Numbered from the stretch's first letter, positions 23,674 to 36,339 are shown. The stretch: 64,000 bases of DNA from Odobenus rosmarus divergens (GCF_000321225.1 NW_004450582.1:2006870-2070869), one strand, 5' to 3'. Numbers and translations are program-made. The notes: generated from the letters alone by a model not told the origin.

Positions 23674-25582
23674 TAGATTTTTCTGAGGTTCATCTTACTT
23701 GGGTTTTTGTTGGGCTTCTTGAATCTAAATCTAAATGTCCATTTCCTTCCCCAGATTTGGAAAGTTTTCAGCCATTATTTCCTCAAATAAACTTTCAGGT
23801 CCTTTCTTTTCCTCTTCTTCTTTTGGGATTCCAATAATGTGCATATTGGTCCTGTTGTTCAATTAGTTCCCTAAATCTTTACTTTTTTTTCATTCTTTTT
23901 GTTTCTCTGGCTGAATTATTTCCAATGACCTGTCTTCAAGTTTGCTGATCTTTTCTTCCACTTGATCTAGTCTATTATTGAACCCCGCTAGTGAATTTTT
24001 CAATTCAATTGTGTCCTACACCTTCATGATTTCTGTTTTGGTACTTTTTTATACTTTCTATCTCTTTGTTGCAATTCCCTTTGTTCATGTATTGTTCCCT
24101 TGACCTCAATGAGCATATTTTTGACAGTTATTCTGAACTCTCTCTCAGGTCAATCATATAATTCCATTTCATTAGGGTTGGTTTCTGAAGATTTATCTTG
24201 TTTCTTTGTTTAGAACAACTTTGCCTGATTCATTTTCCTTGATACTCTGTTGGTGTCTGCACATTACACAAAGCACCTGTCCCAGTCTTCATGAATGGGC
24301 ATCATACAGAAGAACAGCTTCATCTATCAGCCCAGCCAGAGAGTCTGGGGGCCTCTCTTAACTCTTTTCCTCTTCCCCATCCTGTTCTTCTGAGTAATTT
24401 TATAATCTAAATGCAAAGTATATTTTATTGTTTTTTTAACTGTCATCTTGTTGAGTTCAATAGTTGAGATAATTTTGTCATTTATTTTATTAGTTCTTTT
24501 TGGAGATCTGACTCACCTGAAAATTTGATGAGAAAGTCATTTATGCCTTTGAATAAAATATCATTACCAACAAAGATTAGCAACAGATTCATCAGAAGGA
24601 AAGAGACAAAAAGGGTGAGGGAAGGCAGCCCCAGGAAAGAAGGGCTGGCATTAAAATTCACTTCAAAGCTAATTCTATCACCTGCTGCAGCACAGCATCC
24701 TCGTTAATGTAGCCTGCTATATTGGAGATTCCAATGCAGATTTAGGAACCAATAAATTCCTCACATGTGCTGTCTGAGGCTAGTCACTTGACCCCATTTA
24801 CTTTATTCCCTTATCATTCAAAATGCCTAGGCATAATGACTGGCTAACATATAATCCAATATAAACCCACTAATTGGGCCAAAAGGATGGAAGACAAAGA
24901 AAGGTCATTAAAAGTTTACAGTGAGTCAGATGAAGTCTCCCAGATGAAGTGTTATTTAGAGGATTTCCCAGGCCAGGTCTTACTCACTCCTCCCCACCCC
25001 AGAGATTTGAGTCCATATTGGGCAGGTACTAACATGTGCTTTGGCATAGAAAGACCTGAGCCCAGGTCAGTCTGAGCTAGAACTATGACAAAGAAGGAAA
25101 ATATTGTCTTAAGCATCCACACTTTTCCTTTCCAGTGTCTCTTTTTCTCTCTACTCCCTCTCCACTACTGACCCAAACAAGTGGCCTTTGTCTTCCCAAG
25201 GAGATGTCTGCATTTTAAAAACAGAATTTGGAGAGGACTGTGTTGACACACATACACACACACACTAAAACTAAGTCTAAAATAGTGACCTCAAAGGCAG
25301 CAAGACAAGTTCCTGAACAAGATGTTTTGCTGCATGGCTCCCAGAGTACATCTCAAATCGTATTACAAAGTAGCAACCTAGTCTATGGACAAGTAAAGAG
25401 GCTCTTCTTTGTCAGCTGAACAGCTAGTCAGGTTTCTCAAGCTGTCCATCAAGAGTAAGGAAAAAAGAGGCCCAGACTAACCTGGTCTCTGAAGAATTCT
25501 TTACATGAGGGGGAAACTGAAGCTTATCTGGACCCCTAGGAATTACTCATTTCTAGAGCCTCTACATTTTCTCAGTATATAT

Positions 25583-25707
25583 AAGAAGACATTTTGCTAA
25601 TTCTCTTTGAAAGCCCAGATGTATGTGTACCAGGATTAGCACAGTTATCTGTTAGATAAACTAGCTATATTGTAGGGTAGTCTGGCGTACGCATACCTTA
25701 CAATTTT
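25583..25707 (+). repeat. Compound repeat block: inverted copy plus direct copy
   Basis: 25583-25683 is the reverse complement of 26875-26975 over 101 bases with 4 mismatches and no gaps (by eye). 25682-25707 is a perfect 26-base direct copy of 26661-26686. The two parts overlap by two bases (CT). Confidence 0.92.
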
Positions 25708-26660
25708 CAGGATTGATCTGAAAGAGAAGCATACTAGACCTAATATCTAGAATGTCAGCTGTGAGTGCAGACCTAACTAGAAATGGTATTTCCATGTGCA
25801 TGCCCGCATGTATGCCATGGAAAAAAAGGAGAGAAGCAATCTCAGGACTGATAACTCTCCTCTCTCCCAGCTCAGTGCAAACATAATTCAAGATCCTCTC
25901 CATATAAGCTCTGCCCTTACTCTGTCCAAGGAGCCGTGGATATATGGTATTAATTTTCCATATTTTAAATGCTTTGGTACATATACATCATTTCCACTGG
26001 TGTTAACAGTATCTATAGGTTGTAGGCAAAGTGGTTACTATTATCCATCATCAAGAGATGTGAAAACTAAAACATTACTAGCTTAAAGTCATAAGTAAGT
26101 TAAAAGCCAAACCAGCACTGATATCAATTTTTGATATCTTAATGGCCCCTCTTCACCACAGGTGACAAACTTAAGGAGTCTTTTTGCAAAAGCAAAACTA
26201 GGGATGGACAACATTTGCAAACTGACCAGACTTTCAACAGCGTGAAAAGAGCAGACCCAACCCGAATGCAGGAAGAAATGTTGAGACTGAAAAGCCTCTT
26301 TGCGGTCATCTCTCAGTTTCTGATAAGACTTCCTTGGAAATCACAAAGTCACGTGTTTGAAATCTGTCTAAACAACAATTTTCAGTAATAAAAATTCAGT
26401 CTCCTGTCTTGGAACAAACTAGATCCCTTGGACAAAATCAAATAATTCAACTTTAGTTTTGGGAGAGGGAAAAGTAGACCTGTACTTCAAACATATTTAC
26501 AGCTTGGGGAATTTTTTCCCCTTTGCACTCAGTGACCTGAAAGATGAAAAGAAGGCTCTGAGCCAAACCAAAATATGTCCATGGTTTTCCACAAGCTGAA
26601 CTGGGTTTCTAAATATTGCAGTTAAAAAGCTTCAAAGTCATAATTCAGCTCTGTGCCTGC

Positions 26661-26686
26661 CTGGCGTACGCATACCTTACAATTTT
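26661..26686 (+). repeat. Direct-repeat partner (26 bp)
   Basis: Starts CTGGCGTACGCATACC and is identical to 25682-25707. The flanking bases differ on both sides. Confidence 0.95.
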
Positions 26687-26874
26687 AAACAATGACATGA
26701 TTTATTACCTTCATATTAAAAACAAATAGATATGACTTCAGAAGCTAAATAAGATCTTGACAAGATCAGCTAAGTATTTAGATATTCAAGCTCTAGAATT
26801 AGCCCTATGTATACTTCAAAGTTTTTTCAGTATCCATATTTTTAAGCCACCAGTTTTCCAAGATCTTTCATGAG

Positions 26875-26975
26875 AGACTACCCTACAATATAGCTAGTTT
26901 ATCTAACAGATAACTATGCTAATCGTGGTACACATAAATCTGGGCTTTCAAAGAGAATTAGCAAAATGCCTTCTT
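26875..26975 (-). repeat. Inverted-repeat partner (101 bp)
   Basis: Contains TAGCTAGTTTATCTAACAGA and CTTTCAAAGAGAATTAGC, both found reverse-complemented at 25583-25683. The arms are about 1.2 kb apart. Confidence 0.93.
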
Positions 26976-27286
26976 TCTGTCTTCAACTACCAAATGAAAT
27001 GCAAAATAATTCAAGAGATGGGTGGATGCACTAAAATGAAACCTTGTGTCTGTTCCCTATTTGCTCATGATGCTGCTTCTATAATTCATCATTGGCTGAT
27101 GTTTTATTGAGCATGTGACTTTTTGGGAAGGGTGGATTGGAAATCTTACTCCTTCATGAGAGGTCAAGAAATGTAAGTCACCTTCACCCTTACCCTAAGC
27201 TTAACTGGAGCTTATTTTCAGTATCACTCTCCATGTTTTTCGTGCCCCAGTCACTAGAGCCAAAGAGGGTCAAAACTAGAAAAGCA

Positions 27287-27488
27287 GGGGTGCCTGGGTG
27301 GCTCAGTCATTAAGCATCTGCCTTCAGCTCAGGTCATGATCCCAGGGTCCTGGGATCGAGCCCCGCATTGGGCTCCCTGCTCCGCGGGAAGCCTGCTTCT
27401 CCCTCTCCCACTCCCCCTGCTTGTGTTCCCTCTCTCACTGTGTCTCTCTCTGTCAAATAAATAAATAAATAAATCTTAAAAAAAAAAA
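27287..27488 (+). mobile_element. Carnivore tRNA-derived SINE
   Basis: Full-length, GGGGTGCCTGGGTGGCTCAG to AAATAAATAAATAAATCTT. The target-site duplication is AAAACTAGAAAAG. Confidence 0.96.
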
Positions 27489-28070
27489 CTAGAAAAGACC
27501 CCTTCTTTTGTTTGACCTCTCTTCATGTCATAATCTCATATAACCCACCTCTCCTCCTTAGAAAGCTCAGATGTACATGTCCCTTAAATCAGAATGGCTG
27601 TCTCTATTTTATGGCTCTATTTTATAGCCTAAAAACAGGCTCTGGATATCAGGGGCATTATGTCTAAAAGAAAATAAATATGAAAAGGAAAGGGTCTTAA
27701 AACTAAGCTATATGATCTGTGGTTGACATAATGAGTCCTCTTTGGTTTGAAGCAGAGAAGGTGTATATGACATCCAGGGACAAATATGCAGAGGTACAGC
27801 ATGTGGGAAAAAAAAAAGACTTACATGTTATCCTAAGGGTAGGACTATGAACAAAGGGTAAAAAAGACAGGGAGAAAAATTTTATTTCAATGAATGCAAA
27901 ATCTAAGAGACAAGTTCAAATTTGAAAAGGGCTGCCACAGTAAGCTTCTCATCACAGATAGTGTTTAAACATGAGAATAACACCACTTGACAGAGACAAT
28001 GAAAAAGAGATTCCTGGAGTAGATTGTTGATTAGACCAAATGAAACTTCTAACTTTAATACTCTGATTTT

Positions 28071-28262
28071 TTTTAAAGATTTATTTATTTATTTTAGAGA
28101 GAGTTGGGGGGGGCAGGGGCAGAGGCAGAGGGAGAGAGAATCTCAAGCAGACTCCCCACTGAGTCCGGAGCCTGACTTGGGGCTTGATCTCATGACCCTG
28201 AGATCATGACCTGAGCCAAAATCAAGAGTCAGACACTTAAATGACTGAGCCACCCAGATTCC
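28071..28262 (-). mobile_element. Carnivore tRNA-derived SINE
   Basis: Reverse copy ending TGACTGAGCCACCCAGATTC. The target-site duplication CTTTAATACTCTGATTTT is seen on both sides. Confidence 0.95.
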
Positions 28263-28453
28263 CTTTAATACTCTGATTTTTATCATGCTCAAAGAGGAGA
28301 GATATATGAAGCCAATACTTATATCCATAAAACCAGCTGTTAGCCCCTATTCTGTTCAGAATAGGAAGAGAATTATACAGTATAAGATAAAAAAAAAAAA
28401 AAAAACCCTGAAGAAAGTGAGGTACTCCAGGTCCAACAGAATGAGCATATGAA

Positions 28454-28659
28454 GGGAGACCTGGGTGGCTCAGCTGGTTAAGCGACTGCCTTCAGCTCAC
28501 ATCATGATCACGGATTCCTGGGATCGAGTCCCACATCAGGCTCCCTGCTCTGTGGGGAGCCTGCTTCTCCCTCTGCCTCTGCCCCTCCCCCTGCTTGTGC
28601 TCTCTCTCTCTCTCTCTGTCAAATAAATAAATAAAACCTTAAAAAAATTAAAAAAAAAG
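28454..28659 (+). mobile_element. Carnivore tRNA-derived SINE
   Basis: Head GGGAGACCTGGGTGGCTCAG, tail AAATAAATAAATAAAACC and A-runs. The target-site duplication is AGAATGAGCATATGA. Confidence 0.95.
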
Positions 28660-29099
28660 AATGAGCATATGAGAATGGGCAAAAAAGGAGATAATTACAA
28701 CTGAGCTATTAGAATGGTAACAGAATACAATTAAGTAACTATTTGACATTTTAGGCCCACATCTGGACTCATCATTCATATGCACAGATAACATATATTT
28801 GAAGCGAGCATATTTGGAGTTTCAACTTTACTTTTTGGATAACTGATTTAATTCTTTAGGTCTCATTGTAACCACAGCTCTGGGTTGTGAAGTAAATGTG
28901 GTCAAATGTGGGTAACATTCAAGAGTCTGACAAGGAAGGAAAGAAAGAATTTCTATTACTCTCTAAACATCTTGTGCCTCATAATCTTAAATGTAATTAA
29001 ACTAATATAAACATTTATTACACATTTTATTTTGCTATGGCCCATGTGATATAGTAGAAATGTATCTAGGTTTAATCTAATCTTAAGAAGTAGATGATT

Positions 29100-29425
29100 C
29101 AAAGAAAGACAAATATCATATGATTTCACTCGTGGAATTTAAGAAACAAAACAGATGAACATAGGAGAAAGGAAGGAAAAATAAAATAAGATAAAAACAG
29201 AGAGGGAGGAAAACCATAAAAGACTCTTAAGTATAGGGAATAAATTGAGGGTTGATGGAGGGAAGTGGGTGGGGGGATGGGGTCACTGGGTGATGAGCAT
29301 TAAGGAGGACACTAGGTGTAATGAGCACTGGGTGTCATAAGCAACTGATGAATCACTAAACTCTACCCTGAAACTAATAATGCACTGTATGTTAACTAAC
29401 GTGAATTTAAATGAAAGAAAAAAGG
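29100..29425 (+). mobile_element. Carnivore L1 3' end (5'-truncated)
   Basis: Sense L1 3' wording: GACAAATATCATATGATTTC, then GTCACTGGGTGATGAGCATT, AATGAGCACTGGGTGTCATA and AATAATGCACTGTATGTTAA, before a short A-rich end. Confidence 0.82.
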
Positions 29426-29474
29426 CAGTAGACAATAGATGAGGGTCTTATGCCTAATCCTAACACATGCGAGT

Positions 29475-29600
29475 TATATGTTACTTAACAGAAAATTTGG
29501 CCTATTTGACCCAGTTTCCTCACTGTGGAAAATAAGGCTAATAATATCTGTTCTACCTACTTTATCTCTTATTATTACAACTAAATCAGATAATGAAAAT
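29475..29600 (+). mobile_element. MIR SINE fragment
   Basis: TTTGACCCAGTTTCCTCACT and AAATAAGGCTAATAATATCT fit the forward MIR core. Diverged. Confidence 0.55.
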
Positions 29601-29943
29601 TTTTAAACTTTTAAGTGTATATTTGGTATATGAGGGGGGAAAACATGCATAAAAAAGAATTTTTGACCCAGGTTAGATATTTTTATCTACACTATTATAT
29701 ACTTCTAGATACAGGACTTGTAAAAATATATACTGGTCAACCACTTTTTAGCAGACCATTACTCACTTTATTTTTTAAAAAAATTTCTAACAGCAGTCTT
29801 TAAAATAGGAGTTTCCTAAATGTTATAAACAGAAAAATGTGAAAATAGACTAATTTATGTATCTCTGTGTTTTCTGATAACTCAATACTTCTAACCTAAA
29901 TTTGATAATGGAAGACCCTTCATCATACAAAGGACCAAGTCAA

Positions 29944-30162
29944 GGGGGCGCTGGGTGGCTCAGATGGTTAAGTGTCTGCCTTCAGCTCAGGTCACCATCT
30001 CTGGGTCCTGGGATCAAGCCCCACATCAAGTCTGCATCAAGTCTGCATCAAACCCCCACACTGGGGTCCTGGCTCAACAGGGAGTCTGCTTCTTCTCCCT
30101 CTGTGCTCTCTCTGTCTGTCTCTCTCTCAAATGAATAAATAAAATCTTTATTAAAAAAAAAA
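29944..30162 (+). mobile_element. Carnivore tRNA-derived SINE with internal duplication
   Basis: Head GGGGGCGCTGGGTGGCTCAG. A CATCAAGTCTG unit is repeated within the body. The target-site duplication is AGGACCAAGTCAAG / AGGACCAACTCAAG. Confidence 0.93.
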
Positions 30163-31049
30163 AGGACCAACTCAAGGTAAAATCCTAAAATAGGTTTTTC
30201 TTCACCATCTCTCATTTCCCTTTTGTTTGCCCTTTCACTACCACACCTTACTTCCAGGTAAAGGGTAGCCTGTGCCAGCCTTTTTAACCCATAATCCAAT
30301 CCAAAATCTCTCCTTGAGAAATAATCTGCAGTCATGTATACCTTGCTACATGAAAATCAATGCATCCTCCTTTTCATAGATAATTACCTTTTCAGATTTA
30401 TCCCTAGCTATAGCCTGCAAGCCTAGCCCCTATTTAATTGAAGGAAGATCATGCACAAGTGAGCAAGGAGAACTCATGTGCTTAGTTGCCTGCCCCTTCT
30501 GCCCCAGCTGGCTCTGGGACCTCCCAATTCAAATCACTGAGAGAATTATAGTAAGTTGTTCTTCTAGGCCAGTAAGTGAACAACACTAATCCTGAATTTT
30601 TGGTGTGAGTAGCTGTTTTCCTGGTCATTAGTCACAAATGTCAATATTTATGCACCTACAGTCAAAATCCAGAGGCACCAGCTTGACCAAAACTTTCCTT
30701 CTGAATAGTATAGGACAGTTCTGCTTTTGTACACATCTTACATGAATGTAGAACTGTGTGGTTATATTAAGTTGGCCGGAAAATTGTGTTTTCCTTGACA
30801 GCAATTAGAGTTTTACCCAAAGGTCTTCCAGCCTGAAACAACAGTTAAAGACATATTTTTAAAATTAAGGGAAAAAATACTACTATTAATTAAGCAATGA
30901 AATGGGATGCCAGGCCCAGAAAACCTATGTTATATCTCAGTTAAAATATTCTCACTACTCTCTCTGTTTGAATAACATGGTATCTATCAACTAACATTTT
31001 TACAATTAAATATACATTGGAATTACAAAGCATCTCTTTGCACTATGTA

Positions 31050-31235
31050 CATATATTTTCTTTTAGGGGAGGGGGTGGGGGGATGGGTTAGCCTGGTGAC
31101 GGGTATTAAAGAGGGCACGTACTGCGTGGAGCACTGGGTGTTATGCGCAAACAATGAATCATGGAACACTACATCAAAAACTAATGATGTACTGTATGGT
31201 GACTAACATAACCTAATGAAAGAAAAGAAAAGAAT
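31050..31235 (+). mobile_element. Carnivore L1 3' end (5'-truncated)
   Basis: GGTATTAAAGAGGGCACGTA, GAGCACTGGGTGTTATGCGC and AATGATGTACTGTATGGTGA are the 3' terminus of a young carnivore L1. A GAAAAGAAAAG-rich tail follows. Confidence 0.85.
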
Positions 31236-31283
31236 AATAATCTTTATAACATCCATAACTGCTTTTAAAAAGGAAGAGTGTCA

Positions 31284-31518
31284 GGGCCCCTGGGTGGCTC
31301 TGTCGGTTGAACATCTGACTCTTGGTTTCAGCTCCAGTCATGGTCTCAGGGTCCTGGGATCGACCCAGCATTGGGCTCTGGGCTCAGCACAGAGTCTGCT
31401 TGTCCCTCTCCCTCCCTCTCTGCCCCTCCCCCTGCATTCTCTTTCTCTCTCAAATAATAAATAAAGAAAGAAAATCCTTAAAAAACAGAATAAAATAAAT
31501 AAATAAATAAATAAATAA
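31284..31518 (+). mobile_element. Carnivore tRNA-derived SINE
   Basis: Head GGGCCCCTGGGTGGCTCTGT and the CTGACTCTTGGTTTCAGCTC subtype. The tail is a long AATA repeat. The target-site duplication is AAGGAAGAGTG. Confidence 0.94.
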
Positions 31519-31531
31519 GGAAGAGTGAGAA

Positions 31532-31641
31532 GGGTGCCTGGCCAGCTCAGCCAGTAGAGCATGTGACCCTTGATATTAGGGTCATGAGTTCAAGCCCCAC
31601 ATTGGGCATGGAGCCTATTTTAAAAAAAAAACAAAAAAAAG
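31532..31641 (+). mobile_element. Short carnivore SINE of older tRNA-like subtype
   Basis: GGGTGCCTGGCCAGCTCAGC, then GTAGAGCATGTGACCC, TTAGGGTCATGAGTTCAAGC and GGGCATGGAGCCTATTTTAA. It lacks the pyrimidine-rich body of the other SINEs. GAAGAGTGA flanks it. Confidence 0.85.
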
Positions 31642-31989
31642 AAGAGTGAACATAATAAAATGTTGAGCAGTTGCAACTTAAAGGAATTATAAAATTTAAA
31701 ATTTATAAGAACCCTAATGGCCCCTTATCTGATACTTAAATCCCTCTTCCCTCCACCCCTCTCCCCAAGGTCTTTGCTAAGCAGTCAACCAACTGAATAC
31801 AAATGAAAACATGGATATATGTGAAAAGTGAGGTTCATTTGTCAGGAAACTCTTGTGCTGATAGATGATTTTGACTGGTTTGACCTGATGATTAACCTAC
31901 AGTGCTAAGAAAAATAAAAATATCGATTTAGGTATTCCTAAATTCCTTCTAAACCATAATAATCATAGTAATAAAAACTATAGTAGTAA

Positions 31990-32195
31990 TTGTCATTCCT
32001 TGAACATTCCCTATATAACACTGTCCTAAATACTTCACAAACTTTGTTCACTCAGTCCTAATAATGACCATATGAGGTGGATAGCATTATCTCTATTTGC
32101 CAAAAGTGTAAACTGAGACCCAGAGAAGCTAAGTAATTTGCTCAGTGTCATCAGACTAGAAAAAGCAGAATCAGGAGTGAAGCTTACATCTGCCT
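31990..32195 (-). mobile_element. MIR SINE fragment
   Basis: Reverse MIR: CTGTCCTAAATACTTCACAA, CCATATGAGGTGGATAGCAT, AACTGAGACCCAGAGAAGCT. Confidence 0.8.
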
Positions 32196-32199
32196 GTTT

Positions 32200-35100
32200 C
32201 TTAAGCACTGTGTCCTTTGATCCTGCAGGAACTTGAAAGAGATAATGCCAGTGAGAACTTAGACATCAAGACTCTAAGTCTGGCCAAGAGGTGTTAAAAC
32301 TGTGGCTATAATTCATCAAGACTGGATAAGAGAATCACAAACCATGCACATCACGGTCTGTGAACTGACAAACTCTGTCAAGTTCAGAGAAATAAGCTGA
32401 GTCAGAAAGAAGATACTAGGTACTATAGTTTCATAAGGATAAGAATCAAACATAGAAAAAACAGGCTTGTACCACCACGCCAGGAAAGCAAGTTTCTGAG
32501 TACAAGGAGTCAAAAACACAAGTCAGAAGAGTGAGGACAAAAGAACCAAACGGGTCCCCACCTCCCCCACCCCAACAATGGATCTAGAGAACAAGAGGTA
32601 ACAGAAACTAAGGAAGAAGACTGAGCATTACTTTAGTTACTTTAAACCTCAGTTCAATCAGGAAGCTTGGAATAATGATAATATAATTACCAAAAAGGGC
32701 ATTTGGGAGGATTAAATGAAATTAAACATATCTGGAAATATGGAGAGTATTGAATAAATGTTAGTGGTGGTCTTGTTGTTTTAGAGGGTTGCCTTCAGCT
32801 GTCTAATATAATAGTACAGTTTAGTGCAAACACTCATTGACTAGGAGTCAGGAGACCTGGTTTAAATCTTTTGTTTGCTTTACTCTAAATTAGTGATGTT
32901 GGGCGAACATCTCAATATGATCATCTGTAAAAAAGGGACTATAATACCACCTCATAAAATTGTTGAGAGAATTAAGACAATTAAGCCCTGTGGGGCAGGG
33001 GAAGGGGTTCCCTGTCCTCTTACTACAGCCTCAAACTGAGGAAGGACTCTTGGCCTGGCCCTGGGATGGGACTATCTCAGCATTCTCCCTGTGTCCTCTA
33101 ATCTCCCCCTCTGTCCCCTATGGTGGCAGTCAAACTCTGCCTTAATCTATGAAAGGTCTGGCATGGACAGTTTCCTGCCCCTTCCCAATGGTAGTAGACC
33201 TCTGCTTTCTATGATTTTAGGTGCCTGAGCCAGATGGGTTTCCCTGCCTGTCCCTCAAATGCAGATGGCTTTTGCTTTAAATGAGAGAAGGTGTGAACCT
33301 GTTTTCATTCCCAAGGAGGAGGAATCTTTCTGATTCTGTCCTGCCCTGTCCCCATTCTTCCTTGTGACTACCCAGTGGAGGCACAGAAAAGACCTTGAGA
33401 TTTAGTGCCTATGCTCTTTGAGTCTGGGGCTCCAGCAGATTCTAAATTGTTTTGCTATCCCACACTTGACCTTTAAGGATTTGTTAAAATTTGGCTGTTT
33501 ACTTTTTACCCACTTTGATGGCAGCTGCCTCTTTCTCTTCTATTTTGACAAAGATGAGGCAACTTATGTGTCCCATCTCTCTTCAGAAGGTCTGTTACCC
33601 TTTGAATTTCAGTTGACTTGCTTGTCCTGTGACCTTGGCTCTTTCACGGATTCTAGGAAATTTATGATTTTGTAGATTATCTGGCTTTTTCTCTCATTTT
33701 TAGGGTGGGAGTGTTATTCTCTGAGGGTTTCTACATCCTAAGTGGTATGACTCAGATAGGGCTGGCCAACGCAAATGTCTGAAGAGTCCATAATAGAATA
33801 TGTTATTAAACTAGTCTAAGAGTAAAAGGTGGGAATTATGGCTAAATGGAGAATACAAACTAACCTAACACCAGTTTTGAAAAATGTTTTAATATTATGC
33901 ATGCTAAACCAAAATATCTTTTTATTTCACCTGATAAAATGTGGTCCCTGGCTAAAATGTTAGTAGAATTAGATGTGTTCAAACCTGGTTAAGCAACTGG
34001 TTGATGCATAACTAAAAAGAACTTTAAAGTGCATAATTTCAACCTAAAAGGAAACACCTATTAGCATGCCCAGGAATCTCTACTCAGCCCTGTGCTATTT
34101 TTAATATTTTAAGTAATGTTTTGATGAAGATATAAAAAGAATATTATTCTAATTTTTGCATGAAATTAAAGAGTTCTTGCTATAACACTTCATATCAGGA
34201 TCAGGATTCATGAAGTCACTGACAGGTTAAAATAAAGTGGTTAAGTATGCATAAATGTGAGGTCCTAAAAGTGAGCTTGTTAAATCTACTTCAGATTTAC
34301 AGGTGCATAGCATCGGTGATATCTTACGTAACAGTAGAAGTTGACGTGCAAATGACTTATAATTTCTAATAGGCGTGAATTCAGTGATTCAAAAAAATGA
34401 TGTAATTGCCCCAAAAAGCTGCTTCGCATTAGGTTGCAACAGTAAAGGCGAGTGTTCAGAACAAAAGAAGCCTTAGTCCCATTGATTAGAGACCCGTGTG
34501 GTGTCCCATTGCCACATTTCACAAGGGTCATTGAGTTACTGGAATTGAAAGAGGAAGATGGCCAGGATGATAGAGATTCTGAGGAACAGCTGAGCTGGAA
34601 TGTTGAATCTGGAAAAAGAAAACTTGAAAAAGCAAAATAAGATCTTCAAATTTAGAAAAGAATGGGGGAGGAGGGATTTGGTCACCACTATCAGAGATTA
34701 TTCAAAAGGATAGATGAAACTGATGTAATAATATGTGTTATTTAATATGTTATTACATTTGGGGTAAGGTAGACTGAAACATTTTCTCTTCTGGTCGGTG
34801 GGGGGAATAAAAGCTAATAATTAGAGAAATGTGATTTGTTTGTATCATTCATTATTAGTTAACATAAGAAGATTTGTCTCAGAGCAAGGGGAGAGCAAGA
34901 AGAGTTCCATTAGCATAAAACCAGGATAATGCATTTTATAGAATAAGATCAATATTATATTTATGACTCAAACATTAATTTGTCAAGTAGAAGATAACAG
35001 TTTTTCAAAGAAAACTAATCTTTAAATTGTCAAAATGAATTTGACTTCAGATTGTCATAGAACCTAGGAAAAAAATGGCTATAGCATGGATAATTCGCTA

Positions 35101-35833
35101 TCCTCACCACCATCCAGGAAAAGATAGCTCACTCTGCTGGCCGAGATGGAGGAGGAAGGCCATCAATTTTTACTAGAAAACAGAAGCCACACATTCTTCA
35201 AGACACAGTCAGGACTAAAGGTACTAGAAGTTAATTCCATTTCTAGGGAGTGGTTTATGAACCCAGAGAAGCAGGAGATAGGATAAAAGCCCTATCTTTG
35301 GTGGAGTAATGGGTTAAAAGAGCACTTCCAGAAGCAGACTTCTGAACCACAAAAAGCATTCACTCACTATGAGGATCAGGAGCAAAGAGAGGTTCATCCT
35401 CCCTGAATGATACTTGAGAGACACATCACGTAAGAAATACAAGGAAGGGACTGACCACACAAGATGCAGATGTAAACCTGGTAAAAAAAAAAAAAAAAAA
35501 GGCTTCCAGTCCCTTGGACCTTTAATGAACAAAATGGAAACATGTGAAGAAAATATTTTTGAATGTAAAACTATTATACCAAAACAGAAGTGACCTTAAT
35601 TTCCCAGGAGTGTAGGAACCAACATAAGCGTGGAACTGAATTTACAACTACTAATGCATGGAACACAGAGTTGCTGCTGTTGGTTGGAAACCTTGGTCAA
35701 TACTTAGTAAGCTCCACATACATGAGAAACAACCAGGACGTCGATCCAAACATGTGCCAAAATGGGGAAAGGACAGAAAATGAAGGAACCTAGGTCAATA
35801 GAAAACTCTGTATCATGAAAAATACTTGTGTCC
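32200..35833. other. Intergenic, mostly unrecognised
   Basis: Apart from the MIR at 32840-32985 and an uncertain ancient LINE-like tract near 34440-34620 (L3/CR1 wording such as GAAGATGGCCAGGATGATAG), nothing is recognised. Open frames here are short and lack motifs. Confidence 0.45.
32840..32985 (+). mobile_element. MIR SINE fragment
   Basis: AGTCAGGAGACCTGGTTTAA, CAATATGATCATCTGTAAAA, CACCTCATAAAATTGTTGAG. Confidence 0.75.
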
Positions 35834-36012
35834 AAGGCACCTGGGTGGCTCAGTCGGTTAAGCATCTGTGTTTGGCTCAGGTCATGATCCCAGGGTCCTG
35901 GGATAGAGCCCCATGTCAGGCTCCCTGCTCAGCGGGGAGTAGGGAGCCTGCTTCTCCCTCTCCCCCCGGCTTGTGCTCTCTTTCTCTAATAAATAAATAA
36001 ATAAAATCTTAA
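35834..36012 (+). mobile_element. Carnivore tRNA-derived SINE
   Basis: AAGGCACCTGGGTGGCTCAG to AATAAATAAATAAAATCTTA. Confidence 0.94.
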
Positions 36013-36107
36013 GAATAGTTGCCTCCAAAATATTATATTATCACATATAAATATGTATACAAACACACGCACATGCACGCATACACTTTTTTAAACCCTC
36101 AAATAGA

Positions 36108-36318
36108 GGGGCGCCTGAGTGGCTCAGTCGGTTAAGTGTCTGCCTTCTGCTCAGGTCATGATCTCAGGGTCCTGGGATCGAGTCCCGCATTGGGCTCCCT
36201 GCTCAGCGGGGAGCCTGCTTCTCCCCTGCTTGCTGCTCTCCCTGTTTGTGCTTGCTCTTTGGCTCTCTCTGTGTCAAATAAATAAATAAAATCTTAAAAA
36301 TATATATATATAAAATAA
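36108..36318 (+). mobile_element. Carnivore tRNA-derived SINE
   Basis: GGGGCGCCTGAGTGGCTCAG to AATAAATAAAATCTTAAAAA plus a TA run. The target-site duplication is AAACCCTCAAATAGA. Confidence 0.96.
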
Positions 36319-36339
36319 TAAAACCCTCAAATAGAAATG

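Larger units (their letters stand above)
20700..24400 (-). mobile_element. Old L1 (L1M type), degraded, with nested insertions
   Basis: 20700-21165 carries antisense 3' UTR and end-of-ORF2 wording. From about 21190 the text jumps to antisense ORF2 5'-half sequence (GGATGTGTATTCTGCTGCTA), so a large middle part is missing or two fragments abut. ORF1-like antisense text (CAGCCATTATTTCCTCAAAT) lies at 23700-24200. A MaLR-type LTR (21840-22193) and a Tigger-like element (23208-23673) are inserted. No intact frame. Confidence 0.8.
24400..27285. other. Intergenic, unique-looking, with a local rearrangement
   Basis: No gene or common repeat recognised. It holds the inverted and direct repeat blocks listed separately. 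Confidence 0.5.
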
